From NCBI RefSeq assembly GCF_913055755.1, contig NZ_CAJXKH010000002.1:62001-126000 (forward strand): DNA of 64,000 nucleotides, read 5' to 3'. The translations under genes and the position numbers were made by a program. This document shows positions 41,029-49,924 of the stretch, in pieces (the stretch's first letter is position 1; each line of letters starts with the position of its first letter). Source of the DNA: an uncultured Microbulbifer sp. (GTDB lineage Bacteria; Pseudomonadota; Gammaproteobacteria; Pseudomonadales; Cellvibrionaceae). The notes beneath the pieces are model-generated. The model worked only from the letters and a program-made list of their open reading frames with translations. It had not been told where the DNA came from and made no database searches.

Positions 41029-41235
41029 CTACTGGCCAAGTCCCATGATCTCAACAAGTACAGTCTTGATGAGAAATCCCAGCAAACCGAGTCCGAGGGC
41101 GGTAAAAAGAATAAAGGTGCCGAACCGACCAGCCTTCGACTCTTTGGCCAGATTCCACACGATAAAGATCATAAACAGAATCAGGCCGCCGACGCCCAGG
41201 TACAGCGAATACTCTTCAAACAACTCAAAGCTCAT
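41029..41235 (-). CDS. DUF2788 small membrane protein
   Basis: A 68-residue protein with two membrane helices (about 12-28 and 40-60) joined by the conserved loop NLAKESKAGRFGT. It belongs to DUF2788, common in gammaproteobacteria and of unknown function. It begins with the ATG at 41233-41235 and lies 41 bases upstream of the kinase-like gene, so both may share a transcript. Confidence 0.8.
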   Translation of the reverse strand: MSFELFEEYSLYLGVGGLILFMIFIVWNLAKESKAGRFGTFILFTALGLGLLGFLIKTVLVEIMGLGQ

Positions 41236-41524
41236 GACTCAGCAGCCCCGAAATACGCTATTGGCGAAGCCTGGCCCCGCGCTGAAGAATTCCGGCAGGT
41301 CCCCAGAACCCACCACGACATCCGGACTTAGCTGGCGAACACTGGGCACCCAAACGGCCAAAGCATTCCCGTCGCTACAAGCAACCGGTGAAAAATTGGC
41401 GCGTATTGTATAGGAGGTATAGGTACGAAACCACGAAATGGGATGCGGGCCGCCCTATTGATAAAAAGACCCGCAAATTGACCGCTATTTCATCAAAAAA
41501 TGGCGTCTGACGCGTAATAAACGA

Positions 41525-41794
41525 TCACGCCCCCTGATAATAGTCTGCGTCATTGATCCGGGTGCCGCATTTGATACGACGCACCTCGCGATCGCGATAG
41601 CGACTGTCGTGCCAGCACCGCGGCAGGGGCTCACCGGAGAGAAAGCGTAGATCCGCCTTGTCGAACACTTCCGGGTCCTGCACTTCCTCACCCCACAGGT
41701 AGCGCCCCACCACCGTCAGTTCATAGGGATTGGCCAGGGTAACCACGTCCGCCACCTCGATCAGATGATTGCTTTCGGCATTTCTGAATAACAT
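41525..41794 (-). CDS. Conserved hypothetical small protein
   Basis: An 89-residue protein from the ATG at 41792-41794 (MLFRNAESNHLIEV); CAGGTG seven bases upstream supports it over a TTG six codons earlier. The sequence is rich in acidic residues, with LTVVGRYLWGEEVQDPEVFDKADLRFLSGEPLPRCWHDSRYRD. I recognise relatives of similar length in pseudomonads, sometimes labelled acetyltransferase, but no acetyl-CoA site is visible. No signal peptide or membrane helix. Function unknown. Confidence 0.6.
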   Translation of the reverse strand: MLFRNAESNHLIEVADVVTLANPYELTVVGRYLWGEEVQDPEVFDKADLRFLSGEPLPRCWHDSRYRDREVRRIKCGTRINDADYYQGA

Positions 41795-42060
41795 CGCTGA
41801 CACCTGTTTCAACCGTCACTCCACAGAGTATAGGAAGAAAATACCGCCATACGGTGAGGTACCCAAGGAAAATCAGCTAGTTCTGTCGGGAAATAATGGG
41901 GCTTTGACGACAGCCGTATTCGTTATATTCGTATGATCCTCATGTAAATTACAAAAACTATTCGAATACAGGAAAAGATTGACTGATTATTGCACTTCAG
42001 GGTTCGAAAACACCTGAAAGCCGGAGATGACGCCATATGGACGCCACCACCGCCGCCGCC

Positions 42061-42549
42061 TCAACGCTCCAGGGTCAAACGCGCGGATACCATCCCCTCT
42101 TCTGCCAGCGCGTCCACGCTGACCGACTGCACCACAAAGCGTTGCTGCAACAGCGTGTTCAGCCATGGCTGAAGATCCTGGTAACGAGCCTGATCAATCC
42201 ACAGGCGGATGCGCCCATCGCCTTCCGGCTCAAAACGTTTGATCGTGACGTTGTGGTTCTTCGCCGCCGCCGTCACCCGTTGCAACAGGGTTCCCTGGGC
42301 CTGGTTGTTGCCGCCGCTGGAACGGGAGATGCGCTCCAGCTGGGGCCGCTGTCGATTGACCCACTCTACCAGCTCCCGCGAGGCCTGCGCTTCTTCCCGG
42401 GCGTTTTCAAAGAAGCTGTGCGCCGGCTTGAACAAACCGAATACGATAAAAATAGCGCCCAGGAAAAGTGACAACATACCCAGGGCCCGCTGATCGTTGG
42501 CGGGCAGCGCATTCCACTTTTGCTGCCATTGTAATAGCTGTTGTTTCAT
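42061..42549 (-). CDS. gspM: Type II secretion protein GspM
   Basis: A 162-residue inner-membrane protein with one helix (about 25-42) and a ferredoxin-like periplasmic part (NHNVTIKRFEPEGDGRIRLWIDQARYQDLQPWLNTL). GspM joins GspL, E and F in the inner-membrane platform. It is the last gene of the operon; no gspN is seen after it. It starts 11 bases after the gspL stop. Confidence 0.88.
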   Translation of the reverse strand: MKQQLLQWQQKWNALPANDQRALGMLSLFLGAIFIVFGLFKPAHSFFENAREEAQASRELVEWVNRQRPQLERISRSSGGNNQAQGTLLQRVTAAAKNHNVTIKRFEPEGDGRIRLWIDQARYQDLQPWLNTLLQQRFVVQSVSVDALAEEGMVSARLTLER

Positions 42550-42560
42550 TGAATTCTCAC

Positions 42561-43904
42561 TCAGCGCAGGCGGATCCGGCCGGAAACACCGTCTTCCAGT
42601 TCATTCGCGGCAAGCAACTCGGCCTGGTACTGGCCACTGGACAATTTGCCGACCACCGCGTCCAGCTGCCCCAGATTGGCGGCGCGCAACTGCAGCACAA
42701 GTTCCCCACGGCTACCGTCGAAGCGCAGGGACTGCAGGCTCAGGTCCCCGGGCTTGCCGGTTTTCCAGACGTCCGCCAGTTGTTGCAGCTGACGGGCAAA
42801 ATCGCCACTGCCACCGCTTGACTGATTCAGGTAACCGGTGATCTGGCGGCGCAGATCGGCTCGCGGGGTGTCACCGGGAAAAATTTCGCTGAACGCTGTC
42901 CGCGCCTGCGCATCCGCCTTGTTCGCCTGAATCTTGAAATATGTCCCGGCCCCCAGGAAAAACAGCAGCTGCAGTACAAAACAGACCGCAACCGCAATCG
43001 CGGGCTTTCGCCACCAGGGGCCCTCATGGGATCCGAGTACCAGCTGGTATTCACCGCTGAGTAGGTTGCCCGCGGCTCCCGGGGATAGCTTCCCGAGCAG
43101 CTCTGACTCCGCACCGGGGTGCGCAGCGAGCTCACCCAGTTGCGACAGCCCCCCTGTCTCCAGCTCTTCCGGCGCACCGAACAGGTTGATTGCTGTAGTC
43201 GCGGTGTTCAGCGGGCCCTCGATCTCCTCGGCTTCCTCATTTTCCGGAGCAAACAGGCTCTCGGCCACAGGCAACAGCAGTGGACGACTAACGGTCAGGC
43301 CGCGTCCCGGCAGCTGCCACATATGTGCCCGTGTACCATCCAGCCAGATGCTCGACTGCCCCGCGGCCCCGCTCAACAGGCCAAACTCCGGAATCGCCGC
43401 CACAATCGCCCAGCCAAGCCGGCTCAACTGGGCGTGCAGCGTTTGTATTTTGCGCCGGGCAACCGCAAACACACTACACAGGTCGCCCTCTACCGGGTGG
43501 CAGACAAAGTGCAGATCCTCGACGTCTTCTGCCAGCTGGTCCTCGAGCATGTAGCCCACCGCAGTACTCTGGCGGCGCGCAGCCCGCGGAATCACCTCCA
43601 GACCACTCCAGACCCAGCTACCCGGCAACAGCAACAACCCGCGCTCGCCGTCGGCAAAGGTCAGTTCAACTGCGCCTTCTGCGCCGCTTGTATCGGCATT
43701 TTCCGGCTCGGCCGCCTGTTCATCCTCGCTGCCGGCAGCCACAGTAACCGAATCCGTCGTTTCACCGGGCGCAAAAGCGTGTGCCAGGTCGTCATCGATA
43801 GCAACAGGCTGCCACTGGCCGTCCTGCCAGAACTGCACGGAGATCCGCCCCGCTGCGCTGAGCGATTCGTCCACCAACCGCAATAGCTTGATATTCTGGT
43901 CCAA
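42561..43904 (-). CDS. gspL: Type II secretion protein GspL
   Basis: A 447-residue protein. The N-terminal cytoplasmic actin-like part (GLLLLPGSWVWSGLEVIPRAARRQSTAVGYMLEDQLAEDVEDLHF) recruits the GspE ATPase. A single helix (about 305-325) leads to a periplasmic domain that pairs with GspM. The start is a TTG at 43902-43904 immediately after the gspK TAA, with GGGGGA upstream. An acidic insert lies near residues 55-75 and another near 220-240. Confidence 0.9.
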   Translation of the reverse strand: MDQNIKLLRLVDESLSAAGRISVQFWQDGQWQPVAIDDDLAHAFAPGETTDSVTVAAGSEDEQAAEPENADTSGAEGAVELTFADGERGLLLLPGSWVWSGLEVIPRAARRQSTAVGYMLEDQLAEDVEDLHFVCHPVEGDLCSVFAVARRKIQTLHAQLSRLGWAIVAAIPEFGLLSGAAGQSSIWLDGTRAHMWQLPGRGLTVSRPLLLPVAESLFAPENEEAEEIEGPLNTATTAINLFGAPEELETGGLSQLGELAAHPGAESELLGKLSPGAAGNLLSGEYQLVLGSHEGPWWRKPAIAVAVCFVLQLLFFLGAGTYFKIQANKADAQARTAFSEIFPGDTPRADLRRQITGYLNQSSGGSGDFARQLQQLADVWKTGKPGDLSLQSLRFDGSRGELVLQLRAANLGQLDAVVGKLSSGQYQAELLAANELEDGVSGRIRLR

Positions 43905-44891
43905 TTAATCCCCCAGTAATTCCTGCAAATACTGCCCGGAAAATTCGCGTCGCTGACGCTGTATTACTTTTACTTTACCGGTAGTGGCGTCGAGCTTGAG
44001 TATCGACTCCCAGTACTGTCGGTGTTCCAGGCCAAGTTGCACCGCAATATGCGCCACAAAATAGGTGCTGTTGAAGTCCAGATTGCCGCCCGCGCCCGTC
44101 ACGCCAAAGGAAGTCAGGTCGGAAGACTGCGCAAACGGTGTTCCCGACTCCCGCTGGTTGACCAGTCCGGCCACATTTGCCCCGGGCAGCAACGCTTCCA
44201 GCAGGTCCTGGGATGCGGTATTCACATTGATGCGGGTCCCGTTCTCCGGCAGCGCACACAGCTCCGGCGCAATCTGCTCCCAGGACTCCGCATCCATACC
44301 CTGCACCGAACGCAACTCAGACACATCGGTGATCAATGTATCCGGGGTCCGGTAGGCCTCTTCCAGACCCAGGTAACCATTGTCTTCCGTACCGGACCCC
44401 AGGGGCGTATCCCCCGGATCCAGCCAGTCTTCAATCGCCAGTGCTACATCGGCGTTGGCACCGACATTGCGCACCAGATTTCGCAACAGGGTGGAATTGT
44501 CACTGGCAGCGCTGCCCCCACCGCCAGAACCTCGCCCCAGAGTTAAATTATTGACATTAAAACAAGACTGCAAGTCTTTGATTTGTATGCGAATCTTTCC
44601 GTTGTCCGGATTGAATTCTGTCAGTTTCCGCGCCCAGGCTTCCGCCGTATTGTCACTGCTGTTGCCCGCGGCTTCATCTTCCTCAAAGTCCTTTTCCAGC
44701 GCGATGATGGCCCAGGCCTCGGCACCGTGGACAAACTCCGCCAGCTGGGTGTTCGCCAGAATGGCGCTGGTGCGGGAAATCGCGAGCCGGTTGCGGGTCA
44801 CCGCGTGGGTCACCGCGGCAATCGCGATGACCATCACCAGCAGTACCGTAATCAGTGCAACACCGCGTTGTTTGCGGAGGTTACTGCCCAT
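43905..44891 (-). CDS. gspK: Type II secretion minor pseudopilin GspK
   Basis: A 328-residue minor pseudopilin from the ATG at 44889-44891 (MGSNLRKQRGVALITVLLVM), overlapping gspJ by 11 bases. The prepilin segment is KQRG|VALITVLL with cleavage after Gly. The large alpha domain contains LRNLVRNVGANADVALAIEDWLDPGD and a SAM-like NVNTASQDLLEALLPG. A Gly/Ser stretch (GRGSGGGGSAASDN) sits at a surface loop. GspK caps the pseudopilus tip with GspI and GspJ. Confidence 0.9.
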   Translation of the reverse strand: MGSNLRKQRGVALITVLLVMVIAIAAVTHAVTRNRLAISRTSAILANTQLAEFVHGAEAWAIIALEKDFEEDEAAGNSSDNTAEAWARKLTEFNPDNGKIRIQIKDLQSCFNVNNLTLGRGSGGGGSAASDNSTLLRNLVRNVGANADVALAIEDWLDPGDTPLGSGTEDNGYLGLEEAYRTPDTLITDVSELRSVQGMDAESWEQIAPELCALPENGTRINVNTASQDLLEALLPGANVAGLVNQRESGTPFAQSSDLTSFGVTGAGGNLDFNSTYFVAHIAVQLGLEHRQYWESILKLDATTGKVKVIQRQRREFSGQYLQELLGD

Positions 44892-45735
44892 CGCGCGCGT
44901 CCCCCTGACTGCCTTCTTCCCCGCTTCCCGCATCGCTACCGCCAGAACTGCCGGAAGATCCCGAGGAACCGCTACTGGAGCCTTCGTCGCCGCCCCGGCT
45001 GTCATCTCCACCGGAACCGGAACCGGAACCACCTGTCGAGGTGGTTACCGCGTAGTCCGGCATGGAAAACAGGCGTCGCATTTCGCCACCGGTGCGGGTG
45101 GTCAGGGTTATCTCAATGGCCCGCGGCAGGCGCAGGTCCACTTCGCCGGGGGTGGTGGTGCTCGATGCCGGCGGCCACTGGGCCAACCACACCTCGGTGT
45201 CACTGTCGTAATAACGCACCGACAGGTCGATCACCCCATCCAGGATGGGCTCGGTAACCGGCTGGGAGTCCGGCCCGCGATCGAGGATCCGCCAGCGGCT
45301 GCGAAGCAACAGTGCGGTGTCATCCTCATCGTCGTAGCGACCGCTCCGCGAGTCTTCCTCGGGATAGCCGATGCCGTAGTGCAGCCGCTGCAGCAACCCG
45401 CGGGGTTCGCCGGTGAGGTTGGCGGCACCCAGGCGGGTAAATTCAAATTCGTTGGATACGCCCTGGAAGGCCGGCTCGTATCCGCTATAGGCATTTTTCA
45501 CCGGGCGCACGGTAAGCTGGCGCAGGTCGTCATCCAGCCGGTACATCGCCATCGACAGGCGCCGCATTTCCTCGGCGCGGCCGGTCAGCACGCGGTCGGT
45601 AGTGAAGAAGGTTTCCAGCAGTGAATAGGAACCGACGCTGATGATCGACACGATCACCAGCACGACCAGCAACTCGAGCAGCGTAAAGCCGCGCTCGCTG
45701 GCAGGGGCACAATGGAGAGAGTGAGCGGGCGTCAC
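44881..45735 (-). CDS. gspJ: Type II secretion minor pseudopilin GspJ with Gly/Ser tail
   Basis: A 284-residue minor pseudopilin. The GTG at 45733-45735 overlaps the gspI stop. The prepilin leader ends SERG|FTLLELLVVLVIVSIIS. The usual beta domain follows (about 60-230). The last 50 residues (235-284) are almost only Gly, Ser, Asp and Glu (GSSSGSSGSSGSSGGSD), a disordered acidic tail not part of the family core. The tip complex is I-J-K-H. Confidence 0.9.
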   Translation of the reverse strand: MTPAHSLHCAPASERGFTLLELLVVLVIVSIISVGSYSLLETFFTTDRVLTGRAEEMRRLSMAMYRLDDDLRQLTVRPVKNAYSGYEPAFQGVSNEFEFTRLGAANLTGEPRGLLQRLHYGIGYPEEDSRSGRYDDEDDTALLLRSRWRILDRGPDSQPVTEPILDGVIDLSVRYYDSDTEVWLAQWPPASSTTTPGEVDLRLPRAIEITLTTRTGGEMRRLFSMPDYAVTTSTGGSGSGSGGDDSRGGDEGSSSGSSGSSGSSGGSDAGSGEEGSQGDARDGQ

Positions 45736-46100
45736 GGCTGCGCCATCCACGAGTCGATGGTAAGGATGGGAGTTTGGTCCGGCCAACCCACCTGCACGAT
45801 CAGATGGCGCATTCGCGGTTCGCTGGTGGACTTCACTTCGGCGGCGACCTGCCACTCCCGCTCACCCACGATCACGCGCTCGGTATTCTTGCCCAGCGGC
45901 GGCCAGTCGGTGCGCATGCGAATTTCGGAGAGAGTCTGCTGTGCAACCCAGTTTGCGGCCAGCCGCTCTTCCAGCGCGGTTTGCTGGCGCACGCTGTCCT
46001 GCAGCGTCTTCAGCACGCTGGCTGCAATGACCCCGAAGATGACCAGCGCCACAAGCACTTCAATAAGGGTAAAGCCGCGCTGGTATCGCCTACAGCTCAT
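45732..46100 (-). CDS. gspI: Type II secretion minor pseudopilin GspI
   Basis: A 122-residue pseudopilin from the ATG at 46098-46100 (MSCRRYQRGFTLIEVLVALVIFGVIAASVLK). Cleavage after Gly leaves the hydrophobic helix. ANWVAQQTLSEIRMR and the REWQVAAEV strand are typical of GspI, which starts tip assembly. It overlaps gspH by 11 bases and gspJ by 4. Confidence 0.9.
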   Translation of the reverse strand: MSCRRYQRGFTLIEVLVALVIFGVIAASVLKTLQDSVRQQTALEERLAANWVAQQTLSEIRMRTDWPPLGKNTERVIVGEREWQVAAEVKSTSEPRMRHLIVQVGWPDQTPILTIDSWMAQP

Positions 46101-46701
46101 CGCCCAGCCACTCCAGCTGCATACCCTGCAGGCTACTGTAGGAAATGACCGCACTGCGGCCAATATCGCGGTTGCCGTTTGTCAGCAGGTGCACGGCAAT
46201 CTCCACCGGCAAAACCTCGCCGCTGGAAAGCGCGGCAAATTGCGGCAACACCTCTTCTTCGTCCTTGCTGCCGGCTCGTTCGTCACTTCCGGAGCGGCGA
46301 CCGAACTCCGCCTGGTTGTCGTCCGCCCCGGGCAGCTCGGTCTGCGAGAGCACTTCCAGGCGCATGTTGGGGGGCAGCTCGTGGGCGGTGAAGCGGCGCG
46401 CGTTGGGCGCATCGGGGGTACCGGAGAAGTCCATCTCCTCCCATTTCATCAGGCCGGTATCGTAACGCACGATGGTGTAGCGGTTTTCTTCTACCACCAC
46501 ACCCAGGTGGGTCTTGTCGATCAGCGCGCGATCCGCCACCAGCTGCAGCAGGTTCGCCAGCCGCTGCACCTCGCCGGTCCACTTGCGACCGTCTGCGCTG
46601 CCGAGAGAAAGGGTCGCCATACCCGCCAGCGTGGCGATGATTACCATCACCACCAGCAGCTCGATCAGTGTGAAGCCCCGTTGGCGGGATACGGCTTTCA
46701 T
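46090..46701 (-). CDS. gspH: Type II secretion minor pseudopilin GspH
   Basis: A 203-residue pseudopilin with leader MKAVSRQRG|FTLIELLVVMVIIATLAGMATL. The periplasmic part is a beta domain (DRALIDKTHLGVVVEENRYTIVRYDTG) with an acidic loop near residues 130-150. It lies 21 bases after gspG. GspH links the tip to the GspG shaft. Confidence 0.9.
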   Translation of the reverse strand: MKAVSRQRGFTLIELLVVMVIIATLAGMATLSLGSADGRKWTGEVQRLANLLQLVADRALIDKTHLGVVVEENRYTIVRYDTGLMKWEEMDFSGTPDAPNARRFTAHELPPNMRLEVLSQTELPGADDNQAEFGRRSGSDERAGSKDEEEVLPQFAALSSGEVLPVEIAVHLLTNGNRDIGRSAVISYSSLQGMQLEWLGDEL

Positions 46702-46722
46702 GGGATTGGGGGTCGCTCAACC

Positions 46723-47151
46723 TCAGAGTTCGGACGCGAACAGATCCGAAGCCTCGCCCTCGCCACCGGGCTTGCCGTCGGCACCGAGGCTGAACAGATC
46801 GTAGGGACCGCTGCTGCCCGGGCTGATGTACTGATAGGCGTTACCCCAGGGATCTTTGGCTTCGCGCTTCAGGTAGGGCTGGGTCCAGTTCTTCGCTTCG
46901 GGAAAACCGGATGGTTTGGTCAGCAGCGCTTCCAGTCCCTGCTCGGAGCTCGGATAGACGAAGTTGTCCATGCGATACATATCCAGTGCGGTTTCGATGG
47001 TACGCAGGTCGGATTTCGCCGCTTTCATGCGCGCCTCCCCGGTCTTGCCCAGGATACTCGGTACCACCATCGCACCCAGCACGCCCAGGATCACGATCAC
47101 CACCATGATCTCGATCAGGGTAAAGCCCCCGTTCTTGCGCAGATTGTTCAT
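46723..47151 (-). CDS. gspG: Type II secretion major pseudopilin GspG
   Basis: A 142-residue major pseudopilin: leader MNNLRKNGG|FTLIEIMVVIVILGVLGAMVVPSI, then KSDLRTIETALDMYRMDNFVYPSSEQGLEALL and the calcium loop SLGADGKPGGEGEASDL at the C-terminus. It builds the pseudopilus that pushes exoproteins through GspD. Length and motifs are fully typical. Confidence 0.95.
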   Translation of the reverse strand: MNNLRKNGGFTLIEIMVVIVILGVLGAMVVPSILGKTGEARMKAAKSDLRTIETALDMYRMDNFVYPSSEQGLEALLTKPSGFPEAKNWTQPYLKREAKDPWGNAYQYISPGSSGPYDLFSLGADGKPGGEGEASDLFASEL

Positions 47152-47226
47152 TTCTTACCTCGCAGTTTCGAATTCCAGGCGGTACTTTGCCGCACTGGCG
47201 CTTTTTTAACCAGTGGAAAATTCGCC

Positions 47227-48444
47227 TCAGCCCACCAGCTGGTTCATGTTCATGATCGGCATCATGATCGCCATCACGATAAACAGCACGATGGCTGCCA
47301 TCACCAGCAGCATGATCGGCTCAAACAGGCTGACAAAAGCAGTCACCGCACCCTGCAGGTCCTGCTCCTGGTTCTCCGCCGCCCGCACCAGCATCTGGTC
47401 GAGGGTGCCGGAGGATTCGCCGCTGGCAATCATGTAGATCATCATCGGCGGAAAATACTCTGCATCTTCAAGCGCCTTGCGCAGGCTGCCGCCCTCGCGC
47501 ACGAACTTCTGCGCAAACTGCAGGCGCTCCTTCAGGTAGTCATTGGTCATCACGCCACTGGCGATGCCCATGGCCTGCACCAGCGGCACACTGCTGCCGG
47601 TCAGGATCGCCAGGGTGCCAATATAGCGGGCGCTCTGGCCACCGCGCACCAGCCAGCCGATCACCGGCATTTCCAGCAGCCGGTGGTGGTATTGATAGCG
47701 GAAACCCGGGCGCCGCAACAGCAGAACCCAGCCCACCACCAGCAGTACCAGCACCGGGGGAATCATCCAGCCCCAGGCGGCAATAAAATCGCTGATGGAC
47801 ACCAGAATACGGGTCGCCAGCGGCAGTTGCTGGCCGGTACCGGTGAAGACTTCGATCACGTCCGGCACCACGTACACCATCAGGCCGGTCACCACCAGCA
47901 CGCAGACCACCACCAGCACGATCGGGTAGATCAGCGCCAGCTGGACCTTCTGCCGGAACTGCTGCTGGTTTTCGGTGTAATCCCCGAGCCGTTCCAGCAC
48001 TTCATCGAGATGCCCGGAGTACTCTCCGGCCTCCACCGTGGCGCGGTAAAGCTTGGGAAATGCGCGGGGGAAACTACCCAGGGCCTGGGCAAAGCTGTGA
48101 CCTTCGAGCACCTTGGCGCGCACAGCAAGGACAATGCGGCGCACCTTCTGGTTGCGCGATTGATTGGCAATGGCGCCCAGGGTCTCTTCCAGGGGAATAC
48201 CGGCGCGCAGGAGCGTGGCGATCTGTCTGGTCAGTAGCGCCAGCTGCTTGATACCGAGGCCCGGACTGCCGGTCAGAATGCTGCCGCCGCCCTGCCCCGA
48301 TGACTCGGTTGCGGCACTCACTTCCAGCGGAATCAGGCCTTTGGCCCGCAATTGCTGGCGCGCGGCCTTGGCACTGTCAGCCTCCAGCGTACCGCGGCTC
48401 TTGCGCCCGCCGTTGTTTAGCGCCGTGTACTCGAATGCACCCAT
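47227..48444 (-). CDS. gspF: Type II secretion inner-membrane protein GspF
   Basis: A 405-residue platform protein with two cytoplasmic GspF domains and three helices (about 170-190, 220-240, 375-400). Typical segments are LALLTRQIATLLRAGIPLEETL and YPIVLVVVCVLVVTGLMVYVVPD. It begins one base after the gspE stop codon and is followed by gspG with a 75-base gap that could hold an RNA-processing site. Confidence 0.94.
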   Translation of the reverse strand: MGAFEYTALNNGGRKSRGTLEADSAKAARQQLRAKGLIPLEVSAATESSGQGGGSILTGSPGLGIKQLALLTRQIATLLRAGIPLEETLGAIANQSRNQKVRRIVLAVRAKVLEGHSFAQALGSFPRAFPKLYRATVEAGEYSGHLDEVLERLGDYTENQQQFRQKVQLALIYPIVLVVVCVLVVTGLMVYVVPDVIEVFTGTGQQLPLATRILVSISDFIAAWGWMIPPVLVLLVVGWVLLLRRPGFRYQYHHRLLEMPVIGWLVRGGQSARYIGTLAILTGSSVPLVQAMGIASGVMTNDYLKERLQFAQKFVREGGSLRKALEDAEYFPPMMIYMIASGESSGTLDQMLVRAAENQEQDLQGAVTAFVSLFEPIMLLVMAAIVLFIVMAIMMPIMNMNQLVG

Positions 48445-48445
48445 G

Positions 48446-49924
48446 TCAGGACTCCTGGGTTACCCGCAGTACTTCTTCCAGTGAAGTGACTCCAGACAGC
48501 ACTTTTGCCATGCCGTCGTCGCGAATGCTCGGCGCGAGCGTGCGCGCCTCCTTAACCAGCGCGCTTTCCGACGCGCGGTCGTGAATCAACTGCCGCAATT
48601 TCTCGTTCACCGGCACCAGCTCGTAGATACCGACGCGGCCGAGATAGCCGGTGTGGTTGCAGTGTTCGCAACCGCCCGGGCGATAAATCGTGGTGTCACT
48701 GTCTTCCGGCAGCCCCAGCATGCGGCATTCAAAGGCATCCGCCTTGTGCGCTTCGCGGCAATCCGGACACAGCACCCGCACCAGGCGCTGGGCGAGCACG
48801 CCAATGACGCTGGAAGACAGCAGGAACGGTTCGATGCCCATGTCCACCAGACGGGTAACCGCGCCGAGAGCGGTATTGGTGTGCAGGGTCGAAAGTACCA
48901 GGTGACCGGTCAAGCTCGCCTGAATGGCGATCTGCATGGTCTCCAGGTCGCGGATCTCACCCACCATCACCACATCCGGGTCCTGACGCAGGATTGCGCG
49001 CAGGCCGCGGGCGAAGGTCATATCTGCCTTGGTATTCACCTGGGTCTGGCCCACGCCCTCCAGGTTGTATTCCACCGGGTCCTCGACGGTGAGAATGTTC
49101 TTCTCCCGGTGGTTGATGCTGGCGAGGCCCGCGTACAGGGTGGTGGTTTTACCGGAACCCGTTGGCCCGGTGACCAGCAGGATACCGTGGGGGCGGCCGA
49201 GCAGCTCGGTCATCACCTTGAGATCCCGCTCGGACATACCCAGCTGGCGCATATCCATCTTGCCCGCCTGCTTGTCCAGCAGGCGCATTACCACCCGCTC
49301 CCCGGCCGAGGACGGCATGGTGGACACGCGCACGTCGACCTCGCGACCGCCCATCAGCAGCGAAATGCGGCCATCCTGGGGCACCCGCTTCTCGGCGATA
49401 TCGAGTTTCGCCATTACCTTGATCCGCGACACCAGCAGCGGCGCCAGCGCGCGGCGGGGCTGCAGGACTTCCCGCAGAACGCCGTCGACACGGAAGCGCA
49501 CTACCAGGCGTTTCTCGAATGTTTCAATATGGATATCCGAAGCGCCCTGCTTGAGCGATTCGGCGAAGATGGCGTTGATCAACTTGACGATCGGTGCGTC
49601 GTCTTCCTGCTCCAGCAGGTCTTCGGTTTCCGGCAGCGAATCGGCCACTGCCGCCAGGTCCAGGTCTTCGCCCAGGCCTTCCACATCCGAAAGGTTGCCG
49701 CCTTCCCGGTTTTCGTACTGTTGCTGCAGCGCCTGCTGGAAGGTTTCCGCGTCAACCACGGCGGCCCCCAGGGGCAGTGCGCACAGGCGCTGGACTTCCG
49801 CCAGCACCGCTGGATTCAGCGGCGCCACATACTGGCATACCGGTGCGCCATCCACTTCCGCCAGCAGCACCTGGTGCCGCTTGGCGAAGGCATATGGCAG
49901 TCGTTTTACCGCGAGTTCCGTCAT
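48446..49924 (-). CDS. gspE: Type II secretion ATPase GspE
   Basis: A 492-residue cytoplasmic ATPase. An N1-N2 region that binds GspL is followed by Walker A GPTGSGKTTTLYAG (about residue 251), an Asp box, Walker B VVMVGEIRDLET, and a zinc tetracysteine CPDC...CEHC (about residues 385-430). It powers pseudopilus assembly. The ATG overlaps the gspD TAA (TAATG). Confidence 0.95.
   Translation of the reverse strand: MTELAVKRLPYAFAKRHQVLLAEVDGAPVCQYVAPLNPAVLAEVQRLCALPLGAAVVDAETFQQALQQQYENREGGNLSDVEGLGEDLDLAAVADSLPETEDLLEQEDDAPIVKLINAIFAESLKQGASDIHIETFEKRLVVRFRVDGVLREVLQPRRALAPLLVSRIKVMAKLDIAEKRVPQDGRISLLMGGREVDVRVSTMPSSAGERVVMRLLDKQAGKMDMRQLGMSERDLKVMTELLGRPHGILLVTGPTGSGKTTTLYAGLASINHREKNILTVEDPVEYNLEGVGQTQVNTKADMTFARGLRAILRQDPDVVMVGEIRDLETMQIAIQASLTGHLVLSTLHTNTALGAVTRLVDMGIEPFLLSSSVIGVLAQRLVRVLCPDCREAHKADAFECRMLGLPEDSDTTIYRPGGCEHCNHTGYLGRVGIYELVPVNEKLRQLIHDRASESALVKEARTLAPSIRDDGMAKVLSGVTSLEEVLRVTQES

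Noticed and set aside
45712-48237. Very long plus-strand frame (841 codons) over gspI to gspF
   Set aside because: The opposite strand has five contiguous, overlapping pseudopilin and GspF genes with all motifs; the long frame is a product of high GC and codon bias.
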